Assembly (NCBI RefSeq): GCF_002027705.1
Contig: NZ_MBTG01000022.1
Location: 50,595 to 114,594, forward strand
Direction of reading: 5' to 3'
DNA length: 64,000 bases
From: Paenibacillus ferrarius
Lineage (GTDB): Bacteria > Bacillota > Bacilli > Paenibacillales > NBRC-103111
Shown here: one piece after another, positions 24,026-32,849 of the stretch
How positions within the stretch are numbered: position 1 is the first letter of the stretch
Layout of the letters: the number at the start of each line of letters is the position of its first letter
Made by a program: the position numbers and the translations under genes
Notes under the pieces: generated by a model
The model's input: the letters and a program-made list of their open reading frames with translations, nothing else
Told to the model about the DNA's origin: nothing
Database searches by the model: none

Positions 24026-25837
24026 ATGATAAAGCTCTCTGATTATGTCATTCAATTCGTTGAAAACATTGGAGTGAGGGATGTTTTTCTTATTTCCGGT
24101 GGCGGAATGATGCATTTGCTAGACTCAGCCGAACGTTCACCAGCCTTAAACATTATATGTAATTTAAATGAACAAGCTACGTCCATCTGCGCAGATAGCT
24201 ATGCTCAATATACGAATAAGTTAGGAGTGTGTCTCTTAACAACTGGACCGGGCGGAACCAATGCTATTACGGGCGTAACGGCATCTTATCTGGACTCCAA
24301 TCCCGTGCTGGTGATTTCCGGACAAGCTAAATCAACCGATCTTGCAATTGGCACCGGCGTACGGCAGGTGGGTGCTCAAGAGGTTGATGTTGTTGCTATT
24401 GCCAAGCCTATTACCAAGTATGCTGTAATCGTGCTGGACAAGCAAAGTATACGCTATCACTTGGAGAAGGCGCTTTATTTAGCAACCAATGGACGTCGTG
24501 GCCCTGTCTGGGTAGATATTCCTCTCGACATACAGGGTGCAACAATAGATGAGATCACACTTTACGGGTTTAATCCTGAAGAAGAGGGTTTTTTCAAAAA
24601 ATCCAATACAATCGATGAAATGCAAATAAACAGAATTTATGACTTATTGAATAAAGCGAAACGACCTGCCTTTTTGATTGGATATGGTTTGGTCGCCTCG
24701 GATGCTTCCGAGGAGTTTCAACTGCTCGTACGCAATTTGGGTATTCCCGTTCTTGCCTCGTGGAGGGCAAAAGGAGTTTTCTCTGATTCTGATCCGTTAT
24801 ACTTTGGTCATCCAGGTTCGCCAGGTGCACGATCTTCCAACTACATCTTACAGAATACCGATCTTTTGATTATTATTGGGTCACGTTTGAATGCCCCCAT
24901 GACAGCGTACAATCTTGAAAATTTTGCATCAAATGCAAAGAAAGTAATCGTTGACATTGATGAGAACGAAATCAATCGGCTATCAATCCCACTTTCAGAA
25001 ACTTTAGTGATTGACGCCTCTTCTTTTGTCCTAGCTATGCAGGATCAAATTGAACTTTATGATAAACCTAATTTAACCAATTGGCTCTCTTATTGTCGTG
25101 AAATGCGGGAAAAATATCAGCTGATAAAAGAAAAGCAACCATTTGAAGACAGTGGTTGTGTAGACGGATACAGGTTGGGGTACGAGATTAGTAGCCGGTG
25201 TTCACAAGATGATATTTTGGTTGGTTCATCATCCGGCCGTACTTGTGGAATTTCCCATATGGCTTTTAATGTCCATGAAGGCCAAAAATTCATTACTTCA
25301 ATGGGACTAGGTTCTATGGGCTTTACATTACCTTCCGCTATCGCCGCTTCCATTGCCGGGGGCAAGCAGAGGACGATAGCTTTAGAAGGAGACGGAAGCT
25401 TGCAGCACAACCTTCAAGAGCTTCAGCTTATATCCACATATGGGCTTCCTATTAAGCTCTTCGTATTGAACAATGGAGGATACGCTTCCATCTATGTGAT
25501 GCAGCGAAATCATTTTAAATCTAATTACTCGGCTTGTACCCCAGAGACATTACTTGAGTTTCCTGCTGCTGACAAATTGGCCGATTTGTACGGTTTGGAC
25601 TACTACCGAATCGATACCAATGATAAGTTGGACGAAATCCTTGATCAGGTGATGAAAGACAGCCGTCCGGTTCTATGTGAAGTTATGGGGAGCATCTTAT
25701 TTGATGAAATTCCCAAAGCGATGACTAAGGTTAATGAGGATGGGACCCTAATTTCTTCTTCGCTAGAAAATTTATATCCCTACCTTTCTCCTGAAGAGGT
25801 TCGTGAAAATATGAAAGTTTCGGTGGACGAAAAATGA
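24026..25837 (+). CDS. Thiamine-diphosphate-dependent enzyme, acetolactate-synthase-like (YerE-like candidate)
   Basis: 603 residues with the three-domain plan of acetohydroxyacid synthases. The ThDP-activating glutamate is in NLNEQA (Glu49), followed by TGPGGTNAITGV. A middle FAD/nucleotide-like domain occupies about 200-330, and the ThDP/Mg motif EGDGSLQHN...NNGGY lies near 450-480. An anabolic AHAS is unlikely inside a sugar operon. Next to rfbF/G/H homologues, the best parallel is YerE of the yersiniose pathway, which transfers a two-carbon unit from pyruvate to C4 of CDP-4-keto-3,6-dideoxyglucose. That role is inference from gene set. AAGGAGG precedes the ATG, and the stop overlaps the next start by four bases. 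Confidence 0.75.
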   Translation: MIKLSDYVIQFVENIGVRDVFLISGGGMMHLLDSAERSPALNIICNLNEQATSICADSYAQYTNKLGVCLLTTGPGGTNAITGVTASYLDSNPVLVISGQAKSTDLAIGTGVRQVGAQEVDVVAIAKPITKYAVIVLDKQSIRYHLEKALYLATNGRRGPVWVDIPLDIQGATIDEITLYGFNPEEEGFFKKSNTIDEMQINRIYDLLNKAKRPAFLIGYGLVASDASEEFQLLVRNLGIPVLASWRAKGVFSDSDPLYFGHPGSPGARSSNYILQNTDLLIIIGSRLNAPMTAYNLENFASNAKKVIVDIDENEINRLSIPLSETLVIDASSFVLAMQDQIELYDKPNLTNWLSYCREMREKYQLIKEKQPFEDSGCVDGYRLGYEISSRCSQDDILVGSSSGRTCGISHMAFNVHEGQKFITSMGLGSMGFTLPSAIAASIAGGKQRTIALEGDGSLQHNLQELQLISTYGLPIKLFVLNNGGYASIYVMQRNHFKSNYSACTPETLLEFPAADKLADLYGLDYYRIDTNDKLDEILDQVMKDSRPVLCEVMGSILFDEIPKAMTKVNEDGTLISSSLENLYPYLSPEEVRENMKVSVDEK

Positions 25838-26715
25838 AGCGGGTTTGGATTACAGGAGCGGGGCCAAACGGATTCATTGGGCGTAATCTGAAAGAACATT
25901 TGGAAGACAGCAACCAGGTTTTCGTAACATCAAGTACGGAATTAGATTTATGTGATCTAGATCAAGTTATGCGCTTTATTGATAAAAACCGAATTGATTG
26001 TGTAGTTCATGCTGCGACATATACTAACCGTGCCCTTAATTCAGAAGCAGAACTGGATGCTAACTTAAAAATGTATTATAATCTCGAATTCTGTCATAAT
26101 CAGCTAGAAAAGATTATTTATTTTGGTTCTGGGGCAGAATTTGATAAACGTTACGAAATTAATCTGGTTTCAGAGAATGATATCGGTCGTAGTATTCCCG
26201 CTAATGCTTATGGATTTGGTAAATATGTGATGAATCATGCTGCCCGAGCTTCCAAAAATATATTTAATCTTAGGCTTTTCGGCGTTTATGGTAAATATGA
26301 AAACTGGAGAACAACCTTTATTTCAAATTTGTGTTGCAAGGCCATATTCGATTTGCCGCTTTCCATCCGACAGGATTGTTCTTTTGATTTTCTTTATATT
26401 GACGATTTGTTTTCGGTAGTGGACTGGTTTTTGGAACATTCACCGGATTTCCATGATTATAACGTTTGCACTTCTGCTCCGTGCGACCTTACTGATATCC
26501 CACGGATGGTTCTGGAGGTTGCGGGCAAAGATTTACCAATAATCGTCCATAATGAAGGTCGCAATTTGACTTATACTGGTGCAAACAACAGGCTTCGAGA
26601 GCAAGTGCTAGATTTTTCTCCCCGCAGTTTACGAAGCGGCATTGGGTCGCTGTATAACTGGTACCTTAATAATCGTAAATTGATTGATTATGACGTGCTG
26701 GTTCAGACTAAATAG
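25834..26715 (+). CDS. NAD-dependent epimerase/reductase of the extended SDR family (possible YerF-like step)
   Basis: 293 residues: a slightly unusual glycine motif GAGPNGFIGR near the N-terminus, HAATYTN, a serine-type catalytic block FGSGAEF, and YGFGK as YxxxK. It overlaps the ThDP-enzyme gene by ATGA, so the two are translationally coupled. In the yersiniose scheme a reductase (YerF) acts on the product of the ThDP enzyme, and this gene is well placed for that. An epimerase or GDP-fucose-synthase-like reductase on another sugar remains possible. A 70-base gap with no promoter seen separates it from rfbF. Confidence 0.65.
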   Translation: MKRVWITGAGPNGFIGRNLKEHLEDSNQVFVTSSTELDLCDLDQVMRFIDKNRIDCVVHAATYTNRALNSEAELDANLKMYYNLEFCHNQLEKIIYFGSGAEFDKRYEINLVSENDIGRSIPANAYGFGKYVMNHAARASKNIFNLRLFGVYGKYENWRTTFISNLCCKAIFDLPLSIRQDCSFDFLYIDDLFSVVDWFLEHSPDFHDYNVCTSAPCDLTDIPRMVLEVAGKDLPIIVHNEGRNLTYTGANNRLREQVLDFSPRSLRSGIGSLYNWYLNNRKLIDYDVLVQTK

Positions 26716-26785
26716 GGGGTTCTTAGTAAAACAATGAGTTGCAGCATAGTTTGATTAAAATAATGAATAGAAAAGAGGAGGCTGA

Positions 26786-27565
26786 ATGAAAGTTGTATTG
26801 TTGGCTGGTGGTCTAGGCACAAGAATCAGTGAAGAATCACATCTGAAGCCAAAACCAATGATTGAAATTGGCGGTAAGCCCATCCTTTGGCATATTATGA
26901 AGATTTATTCTAGCTTTGGATTCAATGATTTTGTCATTTGTCTTGGATATAAAGGTTACGTTATAAAAGAATTTTTCTCCGACTATTATCTACATATGTC
27001 GGATATTACTTTCGACTTCTCTAATAACAACAGCATGACCATTCATAACAATAACGTGGAGCCTTGGCGGGTCACGCTGGTCGATACAGGACTAGAAACC
27101 CAAACAGGTGGTAGAATCAAGAAGATTGAGAAGTATGTGCAAAATGAAAGATTTTTTCTCACCTATGGTGATGGTGTAAGTGACATTAATATAAATGTGT
27201 TGCTGGAAAATCATGTAAAAGCGGGGAAAATAGCAACCATGACCGCTGTTAAGCCGGCCGGCCGTTTCGGATTGCTTGAAATAAATGAGGATAATACAGT
27301 AGATAGCTTTCAGGAAAAAGCTGTTGAAAATAGCGCATGGATTAACGGTGGTTTTATGGTATTGGAGCCCCAGGTGTTCGAATATATAAGCGAAAACGAT
27401 AACGAATTTTTTGAAAAAGAACCTCTAAAAAATTTGGCCGATCACGGTCAGCTTCATGCTTACAAGCATCACGGATTCTGGCAGTGCATGGATACCCAGA
27501 GAGATAAGTTCGCTTTAGAAGACTTGTGGAAAGAGGAGCATCCTCCATGGAAGGTATGGATATAA
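26786..27565 (+). CDS. rfbF: Glucose-1-phosphate cytidylyltransferase
   Basis: Makes CDP-glucose from CTP and glucose-1-phosphate. The 259-residue sugar nucleotidyltransferase begins MKVVLLAGGLGTRISEESHL with the nucleotide-binding G-G-L-G-T-R, followed by KPKPMIEIGGKPILWHIMK, the RfbF/DdhA hallmark. YGDGVSD supplies the metal aspartate. GAGGAGG lies before the ATG. It commits carbon to the CDP-3,6-dideoxyhexose branch and overlaps rfbG. Confidence 0.93.
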   Translation: MKVVLLAGGLGTRISEESHLKPKPMIEIGGKPILWHIMKIYSSFGFNDFVICLGYKGYVIKEFFSDYYLHMSDITFDFSNNNSMTIHNNNVEPWRVTLVDTGLETQTGGRIKKIEKYVQNERFFLTYGDGVSDININVLLENHVKAGKIATMTAVKPAGRFGLLEINEDNTVDSFQEKAVENSAWINGGFMVLEPQVFEYISENDNEFFEKEPLKNLADHGQLHAYKHHGFWQCMDTQRDKFALEDLWKEEHPPWKVWI

Positions 27566-28644
27566 GTCTAGATGTACTTGATTTTTATCGAGGGAAAAAA
27601 ATATTCGTTACCGGACACACCGGATTTAAGGGAAGTTGGTTGTGCCGCCTCTTACTGAATGCTGGGGCCACCGTCACAGGATATTCATTGGAGCCTGAAA
27701 GTAAAGGCTTATTTAATTTGTTTCAACTGTCAGAAAAGATAGAAAGCTATACGGGGGATATCCAAAACATGGACTTTCTTTGTGATACTGTTTCGAAAGT
27801 TCGCCCGGATATCGTGTTTCATTTAGCGGCTCAGCCTCTTGTTCTGCAGTCATACGTTGATCCTGTAGGGACTTTTCGCACTAACATTATGGGAACTGTC
27901 CATATTTTGGAAGCTGTCCGACGCTGTGAGACCATTCGGTCGATTGTTAATATCACAACAGATAAGGTTTATGAAAACAAAGAGTTCCTGTGGGCTTATC
28001 GTGAAAACGAAAACCTATGCGGAATTGATCCCTATTCTAATAGCAAGTCTTGTAGTGAATTGGTTACATTCAGTTACCGCAACTCCTTTTTTCATTCCGG
28101 TGATAATAGAGCTTTATCTACGGCGCGTTCTGGTAATGTAATTGGAGGCGGAGATTTCGCAGCTGACCGTATTATCCCTGATTGTTTTCGTGCGGCCAGT
28201 AAAGGGAAGGCTATAGTTGTACGGTCCCCTCATTCCGTAAGACCTTATCAACATGTATTGGATTGTCTGGATGGTTACTTGCTGCTTGCAAAAAAACAGT
28301 ATGAAGAGAAAGAACGGTTTGAGGGAAGTTACAACTTTGGGCCCTCTGATGAAAAATGTTTGACAACAGGGGAGTTAGTCGATCAATTTTGTCATTACTG
28401 GGGGGACCATCTGACTTGGTTCACCCAAAGTGACAGTGTACACCATGAAGCTACATATTTAAAAATTGACAGCATGAAAGCAAGAACTATACTTAATTGG
28501 AAGCAAAAGTGGACAATCACAGAGGCAGTCGAGAAAACTGTAGATTGGTACAAGCACTTTCTCAATGAAGGAAATAATATTGCAGCCTATACGGATGCTC
28601 AAATTTCGGATTACTACGGGAGTGTAAATAAAAATGTCAGATGA
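27547..28644 (+). CDS. rfbG: CDP-glucose 4,6-dehydratase
   Basis: Converts CDP-glucose to CDP-4-keto-6-deoxyglucose with tightly bound NAD. Extended SDR: TGHTGFKGSWL near the N-terminus, FHLAAQPLV, ITTDKVYEN and the catalytic YSNSK-type motif (DPYSNSKSCSE). I choose the ATG at 27547 (365 residues), because AGAGGAG lies eight bases ahead. It overlaps the end of rfbF by 19 bases. The reading from a GTG at 27526 would begin ahead of that site. Confidence 0.93.
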   Translation: MEGMDISLDVLDFYRGKKIFVTGHTGFKGSWLCRLLLNAGATVTGYSLEPESKGLFNLFQLSEKIESYTGDIQNMDFLCDTVSKVRPDIVFHLAAQPLVLQSYVDPVGTFRTNIMGTVHILEAVRRCETIRSIVNITTDKVYENKEFLWAYRENENLCGIDPYSNSKSCSELVTFSYRNSFFHSGDNRALSTARSGNVIGGGDFAADRIIPDCFRAASKGKAIVVRSPHSVRPYQHVLDCLDGYLLLAKKQYEEKERFEGSYNFGPSDEKCLTTGELVDQFCHYWGDHLTWFTQSDSVHHEATYLKIDSMKARTILNWKQKWTITEAVEKTVDWYKHFLNEGNNIAAYTDAQISDYYGSVNKNVR

Positions 28645-29977
28645 CTTGAGAACTCAAATTCTATCTTTGGTAAATGATTATTACAATGAGCACCATAGAC
28701 CCCAAAATTCCTATACTACCGGAAATCGTATTCCCTATGCGGGCCGGGTATTTGATCAAGAGGATATGATTAACCTCGTAGATGCTTCACTTGATTTTTG
28801 GCTGACTGCCGGTAGGTATACCGAAGAGTTTGAAGAAAGCCTTGCTCGTTATGTAGGCGTGCGATTTTGTTCGCTTGTCAATTCGGGCTCTTCTGCTAAC
28901 CTGATAGCCTTCATGGCCCTTACTTCACCAAAGTTGGGAGAGAGGGCTATTCGGCGTGGGGATGAAGTCATTACGGTTGCCGCCGGCTTTCCTACGACTG
29001 TATCTCCGATTATCCAATTTGGAGCAGTACCTGTTTTTGTGGACGTGAATATTCCACAATACAACATTGATTGTAGTCAATTGAAGGCTGCATTATCGGA
29101 CAGGACGAAAGCTGTCATGATTGCACATACATTGGGCAATCCTTTTAACATTGCAGAAATCCGACATTTCTGTGATGAACACAAGCTTTGGCTGATCGAA
29201 GATAACTGTGATGCTCTAGGGACTGATTATGAAATGGAGGGACAGTGGGGGAAGACAGGATCCTTTGGTGATATTGCTACATCAAGTTTCTATCCGCCTC
29301 ATCATATTACAATGGGGGAAGGCGGTGCGGTTTATACGAAAAATGGTTTGCTGCATAAGATAATTCGTTCATTTCGGGATTGGGGGCGTGATTGCTGGTG
29401 TGATCCTGGAGTAGATAATACTTGTGGACGTCGCTTTAACGGCCAATACGGAGAGCTTCCCTGTGGATACGACCATAAATATGTGTATTCTCATTTTGGG
29501 TACAATCTGAAAGTAACCGACATGCAAGCGGCTGTTGGTTGTTCCCAATTAAAAAAGTTACCATCATTTGTAGATGCAAGAATAAAAAATTGGGAGTATC
29601 TATATTCACGTCTTATAGATTGTCAAGATAAGGTCATATTGCCGGAACCCGCGGCAAATTCAAAACCAAGCTGGTTTGGTTTTCTAATTACGGTGAAAGA
29701 AGGAATAAGTCGGAATGAACTGGTACGTTATCTCGAGGAACAAGGAATTCAAACCCGCATGTTGTTTGCTGGGAATTTACTGAAACATCCTTGTTTTGAT
29801 GAGATGCGCCAAGAAGGTAAGGGCTATCGTGTGATAGGAAATCTAGAACAAACCGATCAAATTATGAATAACACGTTCTGGATTGGGGTTTATCCGGGTA
29901 TGACAGTTGAAATGTTAGACTATATGGCAAATAAGATTAAACAATATTTAAATGAGTATTCCGGGGATGTTGCATAA
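28634..29977 (+). CDS. rfbH: CDP-4-keto-6-deoxyglucose 3-dehydrase (E1, iron-sulfur PMP enzyme)
   Basis: Removes the C3 hydroxyl to start formation of a 3,6-dideoxyhexose. The 447-residue aspartate-aminotransferase fold has the diagnostic histidine in place of the PLP lysine (FYPPHHITMGEGG, His223/224), so it works with PMP. The [2Fe-2S] ligand region RDCWCDPGVDNTCGRRF carries Cys254, Cys256 and Cys264. No E3 reductase (DdhD/AscD type) is found in the window, so electrons must come from a partner encoded elsewhere. The gene overlaps rfbG by 11 bases. Confidence 0.92.
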   Translation: MSDDLRTQILSLVNDYYNEHHRPQNSYTTGNRIPYAGRVFDQEDMINLVDASLDFWLTAGRYTEEFEESLARYVGVRFCSLVNSGSSANLIAFMALTSPKLGERAIRRGDEVITVAAGFPTTVSPIIQFGAVPVFVDVNIPQYNIDCSQLKAALSDRTKAVMIAHTLGNPFNIAEIRHFCDEHKLWLIEDNCDALGTDYEMEGQWGKTGSFGDIATSSFYPPHHITMGEGGAVYTKNGLLHKIIRSFRDWGRDCWCDPGVDNTCGRRFNGQYGELPCGYDHKYVYSHFGYNLKVTDMQAAVGCSQLKKLPSFVDARIKNWEYLYSRLIDCQDKVILPEPAANSKPSWFGFLITVKEGISRNELVRYLEEQGIQTRMLFAGNLLKHPCFDEMRQEGKGYRVIGNLEQTDQIMNNTFWIGVYPGMTVEMLDYMANKIKQYLNEYSGDVA

Positions 29978-29980
29978 ATC

Positions 29981-31087
29981 ATGAGAATTGTAATACGGGC
30001 CGATGCCTCTCTTTTTATTGGCACTGGACACATAATGAGATGTCTGACTTTAGCTGAGCAACTCATTGCAAGACAACATGAAGTAATCTTTATCTGTAGA
30101 GACCATTATGGTAATATGATCGATTTTATTAGAAACAAGGGCTATCAAGTCTTCGTACTTTATGGGGTTGATCATAATGAAAATAGGGAGGAAGTTTATT
30201 TAAATTGGCTGGGTGCTGACTGGTATACAGATGCACAGCAGACAATCGATTATTTAAAGCAATTAAATTCTGTTGACTGGGTAATAGTGGATCATTATGC
30301 AATAGATTGGCGTTGGGAAGAACAAGTTTTATCGTATATGGAATCCACTCAAATTTTTGTCATTGATGACTTAGCTAATCGAAGACATACGTGCCATATT
30401 TTGTTGGATCAAAATTTAAGCATGAACTTACTTACAAGATATAGAAAATTATTGCCAGATTCAACTACTACATATTTGGGACCATCTTATGCATTATTGA
30501 GGGATGAATTCATTTATTCTCGAAAAACAGTAAAGATTCGTAACGGCAACATTAAGAACATTACCGTGTTCTATGGTGGGATTGATTTAACCGGGGAAAC
30601 ACTTAAGGCAATAAGAGCCCTAAAGGAATTATCATTAGAACAAATTAGTATTAAGATTATTGTTGGTCCGAATAATCCTCAGCGATTGAAAATTAAAGAA
30701 ATTTGTCGTCAGTTAAGTAATTATATAATTGAAGATCATGTTTCTAATATGGCGGAGTTGATGAAGCAAACAGATTTATTTATTGGTGCAGGCGGATCCA
30801 CAACGTGGGAGCGATGTATGTTGGGGGTGCCTTCCATTACAACCGTAGTAGCGGACAATCAAAAAGAGATCACTGAGGCTGTAGAACATTATGGGGCCAC
30901 ATGGAATCTAGGTGAGCATTGGAAAGTGGCGGAAACAACAATTATTCAAGCTGTCCGCTATGCTGTCACTCATCCGTTAGAAGTACACATAATGTCAAAG
31001 AGATGCTTGGATGTTATAGGTGACTATCAAGGTTCTTCTGTTGTTATTGATAAAATAGCTTCCTTAATAAAAGGTAAGAATGGGTAA
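29981..31087 (+). CDS. pseG: UDP-2,4-diacylamino-2,4,6-trideoxy-beta-L-altrose hydrolase, PseG-type
   Basis: Releases UDP from the altrose sugar in the fourth step of the pseudaminic acid pathway. 368 residues with a GT-B-like fold: MRIVIRADASLFIGTGHIMR at the N-terminus (the GxGHxxR loop), a VDHY block near residue 105, and GAGGSTTWERC in the C-terminal nucleotide-binding part. The start lies three bases after rfbH without a strong Shine-Dalgarno, so it is probably translationally coupled. It is distinctly more AT-rich than the rfb genes before it, suggesting a different origin. Confidence 0.9.
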   Translation: MRIVIRADASLFIGTGHIMRCLTLAEQLIARQHEVIFICRDHYGNMIDFIRNKGYQVFVLYGVDHNENREEVYLNWLGADWYTDAQQTIDYLKQLNSVDWVIVDHYAIDWRWEEQVLSYMESTQIFVIDDLANRRHTCHILLDQNLSMNLLTRYRKLLPDSTTTYLGPSYALLRDEFIYSRKTVKIRNGNIKNITVFYGGIDLTGETLKAIRALKELSLEQISIKIIVGPNNPQRLKIKEICRQLSNYIIEDHVSNMAELMKQTDLFIGAGGSTTWERCMLGVPSITTVVADNQKEITEAVEHYGATWNLGEHWKVAETTIIQAVRYAVTHPLEVHIMSKRCLDVIGDYQGSSVVIDKIASLIKGKNG

Positions 31088-31118
31088 TACAGAACTTTAA
31101 TAGCATGAAAGTGGGTAG

Positions 31119-31721
31119 ATTGTCATACATGTTCTTCTCTTAGGTCCATTCAACTCTACTATAGGCAATTATTTGATATCGCAGGGTTGTGAAATCAGTC
31201 AAACGGAAGAACAAATTTTTTTAAAAGAACTTTTAGAGAGAAACGTGGATTTCATTATTAGTTATAGATACAGACATTTGATCAAAAAAGAGGTTATTAA
31301 TCATTTTCCGGGAAAAATTATTAATCTCCACATCTCTTATTTACCATGGAATCGAGGCGCCGATCCGAATTTGTGGAGTTATTTTGAAAATACTCCTAAG
31401 GGCGTCACAATTCATCTTGTTGACGTCGGTCTTGATACAGGCGATATAGTTGTACAACAGCTGATTGATGACAATTTCGAGGATACTTTGTATACGAGTT
31501 ATCAAAGACTGTCAGAGGCAATAGAAAACTTAATTATTTTAACATGGCATTCTATAATACGCGGAGAAATAAAACCCGTACCTCAGAACTTATCGGAAGG
31601 AACGGCTCATCGTTCGAGAGATAAGCAGACATACGAGTCGTTATTGACAGACGGTTGGCATACACCTGTTAAACATCTTATAGGTAAAGCATTAAAAAAA
31701 GGAGATGACATCGACGTATGA
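31119..31721 (+). CDS. Formyltransferase-like enzyme of the pseudaminic acid pathway (PseJ-like), start abnormal
   Basis: The clear part (from a TTG at 31173, 182 residues) has the formyltransferase core: INLHISYLPWNRGADPN with the catalytic Asn-His pair, then the TIHLVD-GLDTGDI block. In-frame coding quality continues upstream as HVLLLGPFNSTIGNYL, the expected first strand and loop, back to a stop at 31116-31118, but no ATG, GTG or TTG exists there. The nearest ATGs (31105, 31129) are in another phase. So either an ATT start is used or a frameshift exists near 31130-31140. Position suggests N-formylation of the 4-amino sugar in place of PseH acetylation. Confidence 0.7.
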   Translation: MVIHVLLLGPFNSTIGNYLISQGCEISQTEEQIFLKELLERNVDFIISYRYRHLIKKEVINHFPGKIINLHISYLPWNRGADPNLWSYFENTPKGVTIHLVDVGLDTGDIVVQQLIDDNFEDTLYTSYQRLSEAIENLIILTWHSIIRGEIKPVPQNLSEGTAHRSRDKQTYESLLTDGWHTPVKHLIGKALKKGDDIDV

Positions 31722-32782
31722 GTGTTCAACCGTCCGATATTAAAGTAAACGGTTATACGATCAGTACGCAAAAGGAACCATTCATTATAGCTGAAATGTC
31801 TGGAAATCATAATCAATCCCTGGAACGGGCACTTCAAATTGTAGAGGAAGCGGCAAAAGCAGGTGCTCATGCTCTTAAGCTTCAAACGTATACAGCCGAT
31901 ACAATGACTCTGAACATCAGCACAGGTGAGTTTTTCATTGATGATCCAAACAGCTTGTGGAAGGGAAGTTCGTTGTATTCGCTTTATCTGCAGGCTTATA
32001 CACCATGGGAATGGCATAAGCCTATCTTTGATAGATGTAAGGAATTGGGGATGATCGGATTCAGTACACCTTTCGACGAGATGGCTGTGGACTTTCTTGA
32101 AGAGCTGGATGTACCGATTTACAAAATTGCTTCATTTGAAAATACCGATCTTCCATTAATACGAAAAGTAGCGGCAACGGGAAAGCCGATGATTATCTCG
32201 ACTGGAATGGCAACGGTTGCTGAACTGGACGATACGGTTCGAGCTGCGAGAGAAGCAGGCTGTAAAGATATTGTGCTATTGAAGTGCACTAGCACTTATC
32301 CTGCAACACCTGAAAATTCTAATTTGGCTACAATCCCTCATATGAAAGAGCTATTTCAATGCCATGTGGGTCTTTCTGATCACACAATGGGAGTAGGCGC
32401 GGCAGTTGCAAGTGTAGCACTGGGTGCTACGGTTATTGAGAAACATTTTACCTTGCGGAGAGCAGACGGAGGAGTGGATTCCGAGTTCTCATTGGAGCCA
32501 GAGGAACTGAAAAGTTTAGTTATTGAAACGAAGCGAGCATCGCAGGGAATCGGACATGTTAAGTACGGTGCTTTGGATGGAGAAAGAGCTTCGCTCAAGT
32601 TCCGTCGTTCACTCTATGTGGTGGAAGAACTTAAAGCTGGAAGCATTCTGAGCAAACAGAATGTGCGTACAATACGCCCAGGATATGGATTGCCCCCTAA
32701 GTATTACGATCAGATTATTGGCCGAAAAGTAAAGGTGGACGTCCCTAAAGGGACTCCTGTTTCATGGGATATACTGGGGTAA
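31718..32782 (+). CDS. pseI: Pseudaminic acid synthase
   Basis: Condenses the 6-deoxy-altrose derivative with phosphoenolpyruvate to pseudaminic acid. 354 residues: a NeuB-type TIM barrel (FIIAEMSGNHNQSLERAL at the start, LKLQTYTADTMT, STGMATVAEL, LLKCTSTYPA, HFTLRRADGGVDS) and a C-terminal SAF/antifreeze-like domain (about 290-354, RRSLYVVEELKAGSILS). The wording KLQTYTADT and GNHNQS favours PseI over NeuB. It overlaps the formyltransferase gene by ATGA. Confidence 0.92.
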   Translation: MSVQPSDIKVNGYTISTQKEPFIIAEMSGNHNQSLERALQIVEEAAKAGAHALKLQTYTADTMTLNISTGEFFIDDPNSLWKGSSLYSLYLQAYTPWEWHKPIFDRCKELGMIGFSTPFDEMAVDFLEELDVPIYKIASFENTDLPLIRKVAATGKPMIISTGMATVAELDDTVRAAREAGCKDIVLLKCTSTYPATPENSNLATIPHMKELFQCHVGLSDHTMGVGAAVASVALGATVIEKHFTLRRADGGVDSEFSLEPEELKSLVIETKRASQGIGHVKYGALDGERASLKFRRSLYVVEELKAGSILSKQNVRTIRPGYGLPPKYYDQIIGRKVKVDVPKGTPVSWDILG

Positions 32783-32849
32783 CATGCTGAAGAATGCTTG
32801 CTTTTGATCGGATAAAGCAGCATTGTCTTCTTGAAATGGAGGTTATCTT

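Noticed and set aside
24026..25837. Biosynthetic acetolactate synthase (ilvB)
   Set aside because: No ilvN or ilvC neighbours, placement within a sugar operon, and coupling to an SDR make a branched-chain amino-acid role unlikely, though not excluded.
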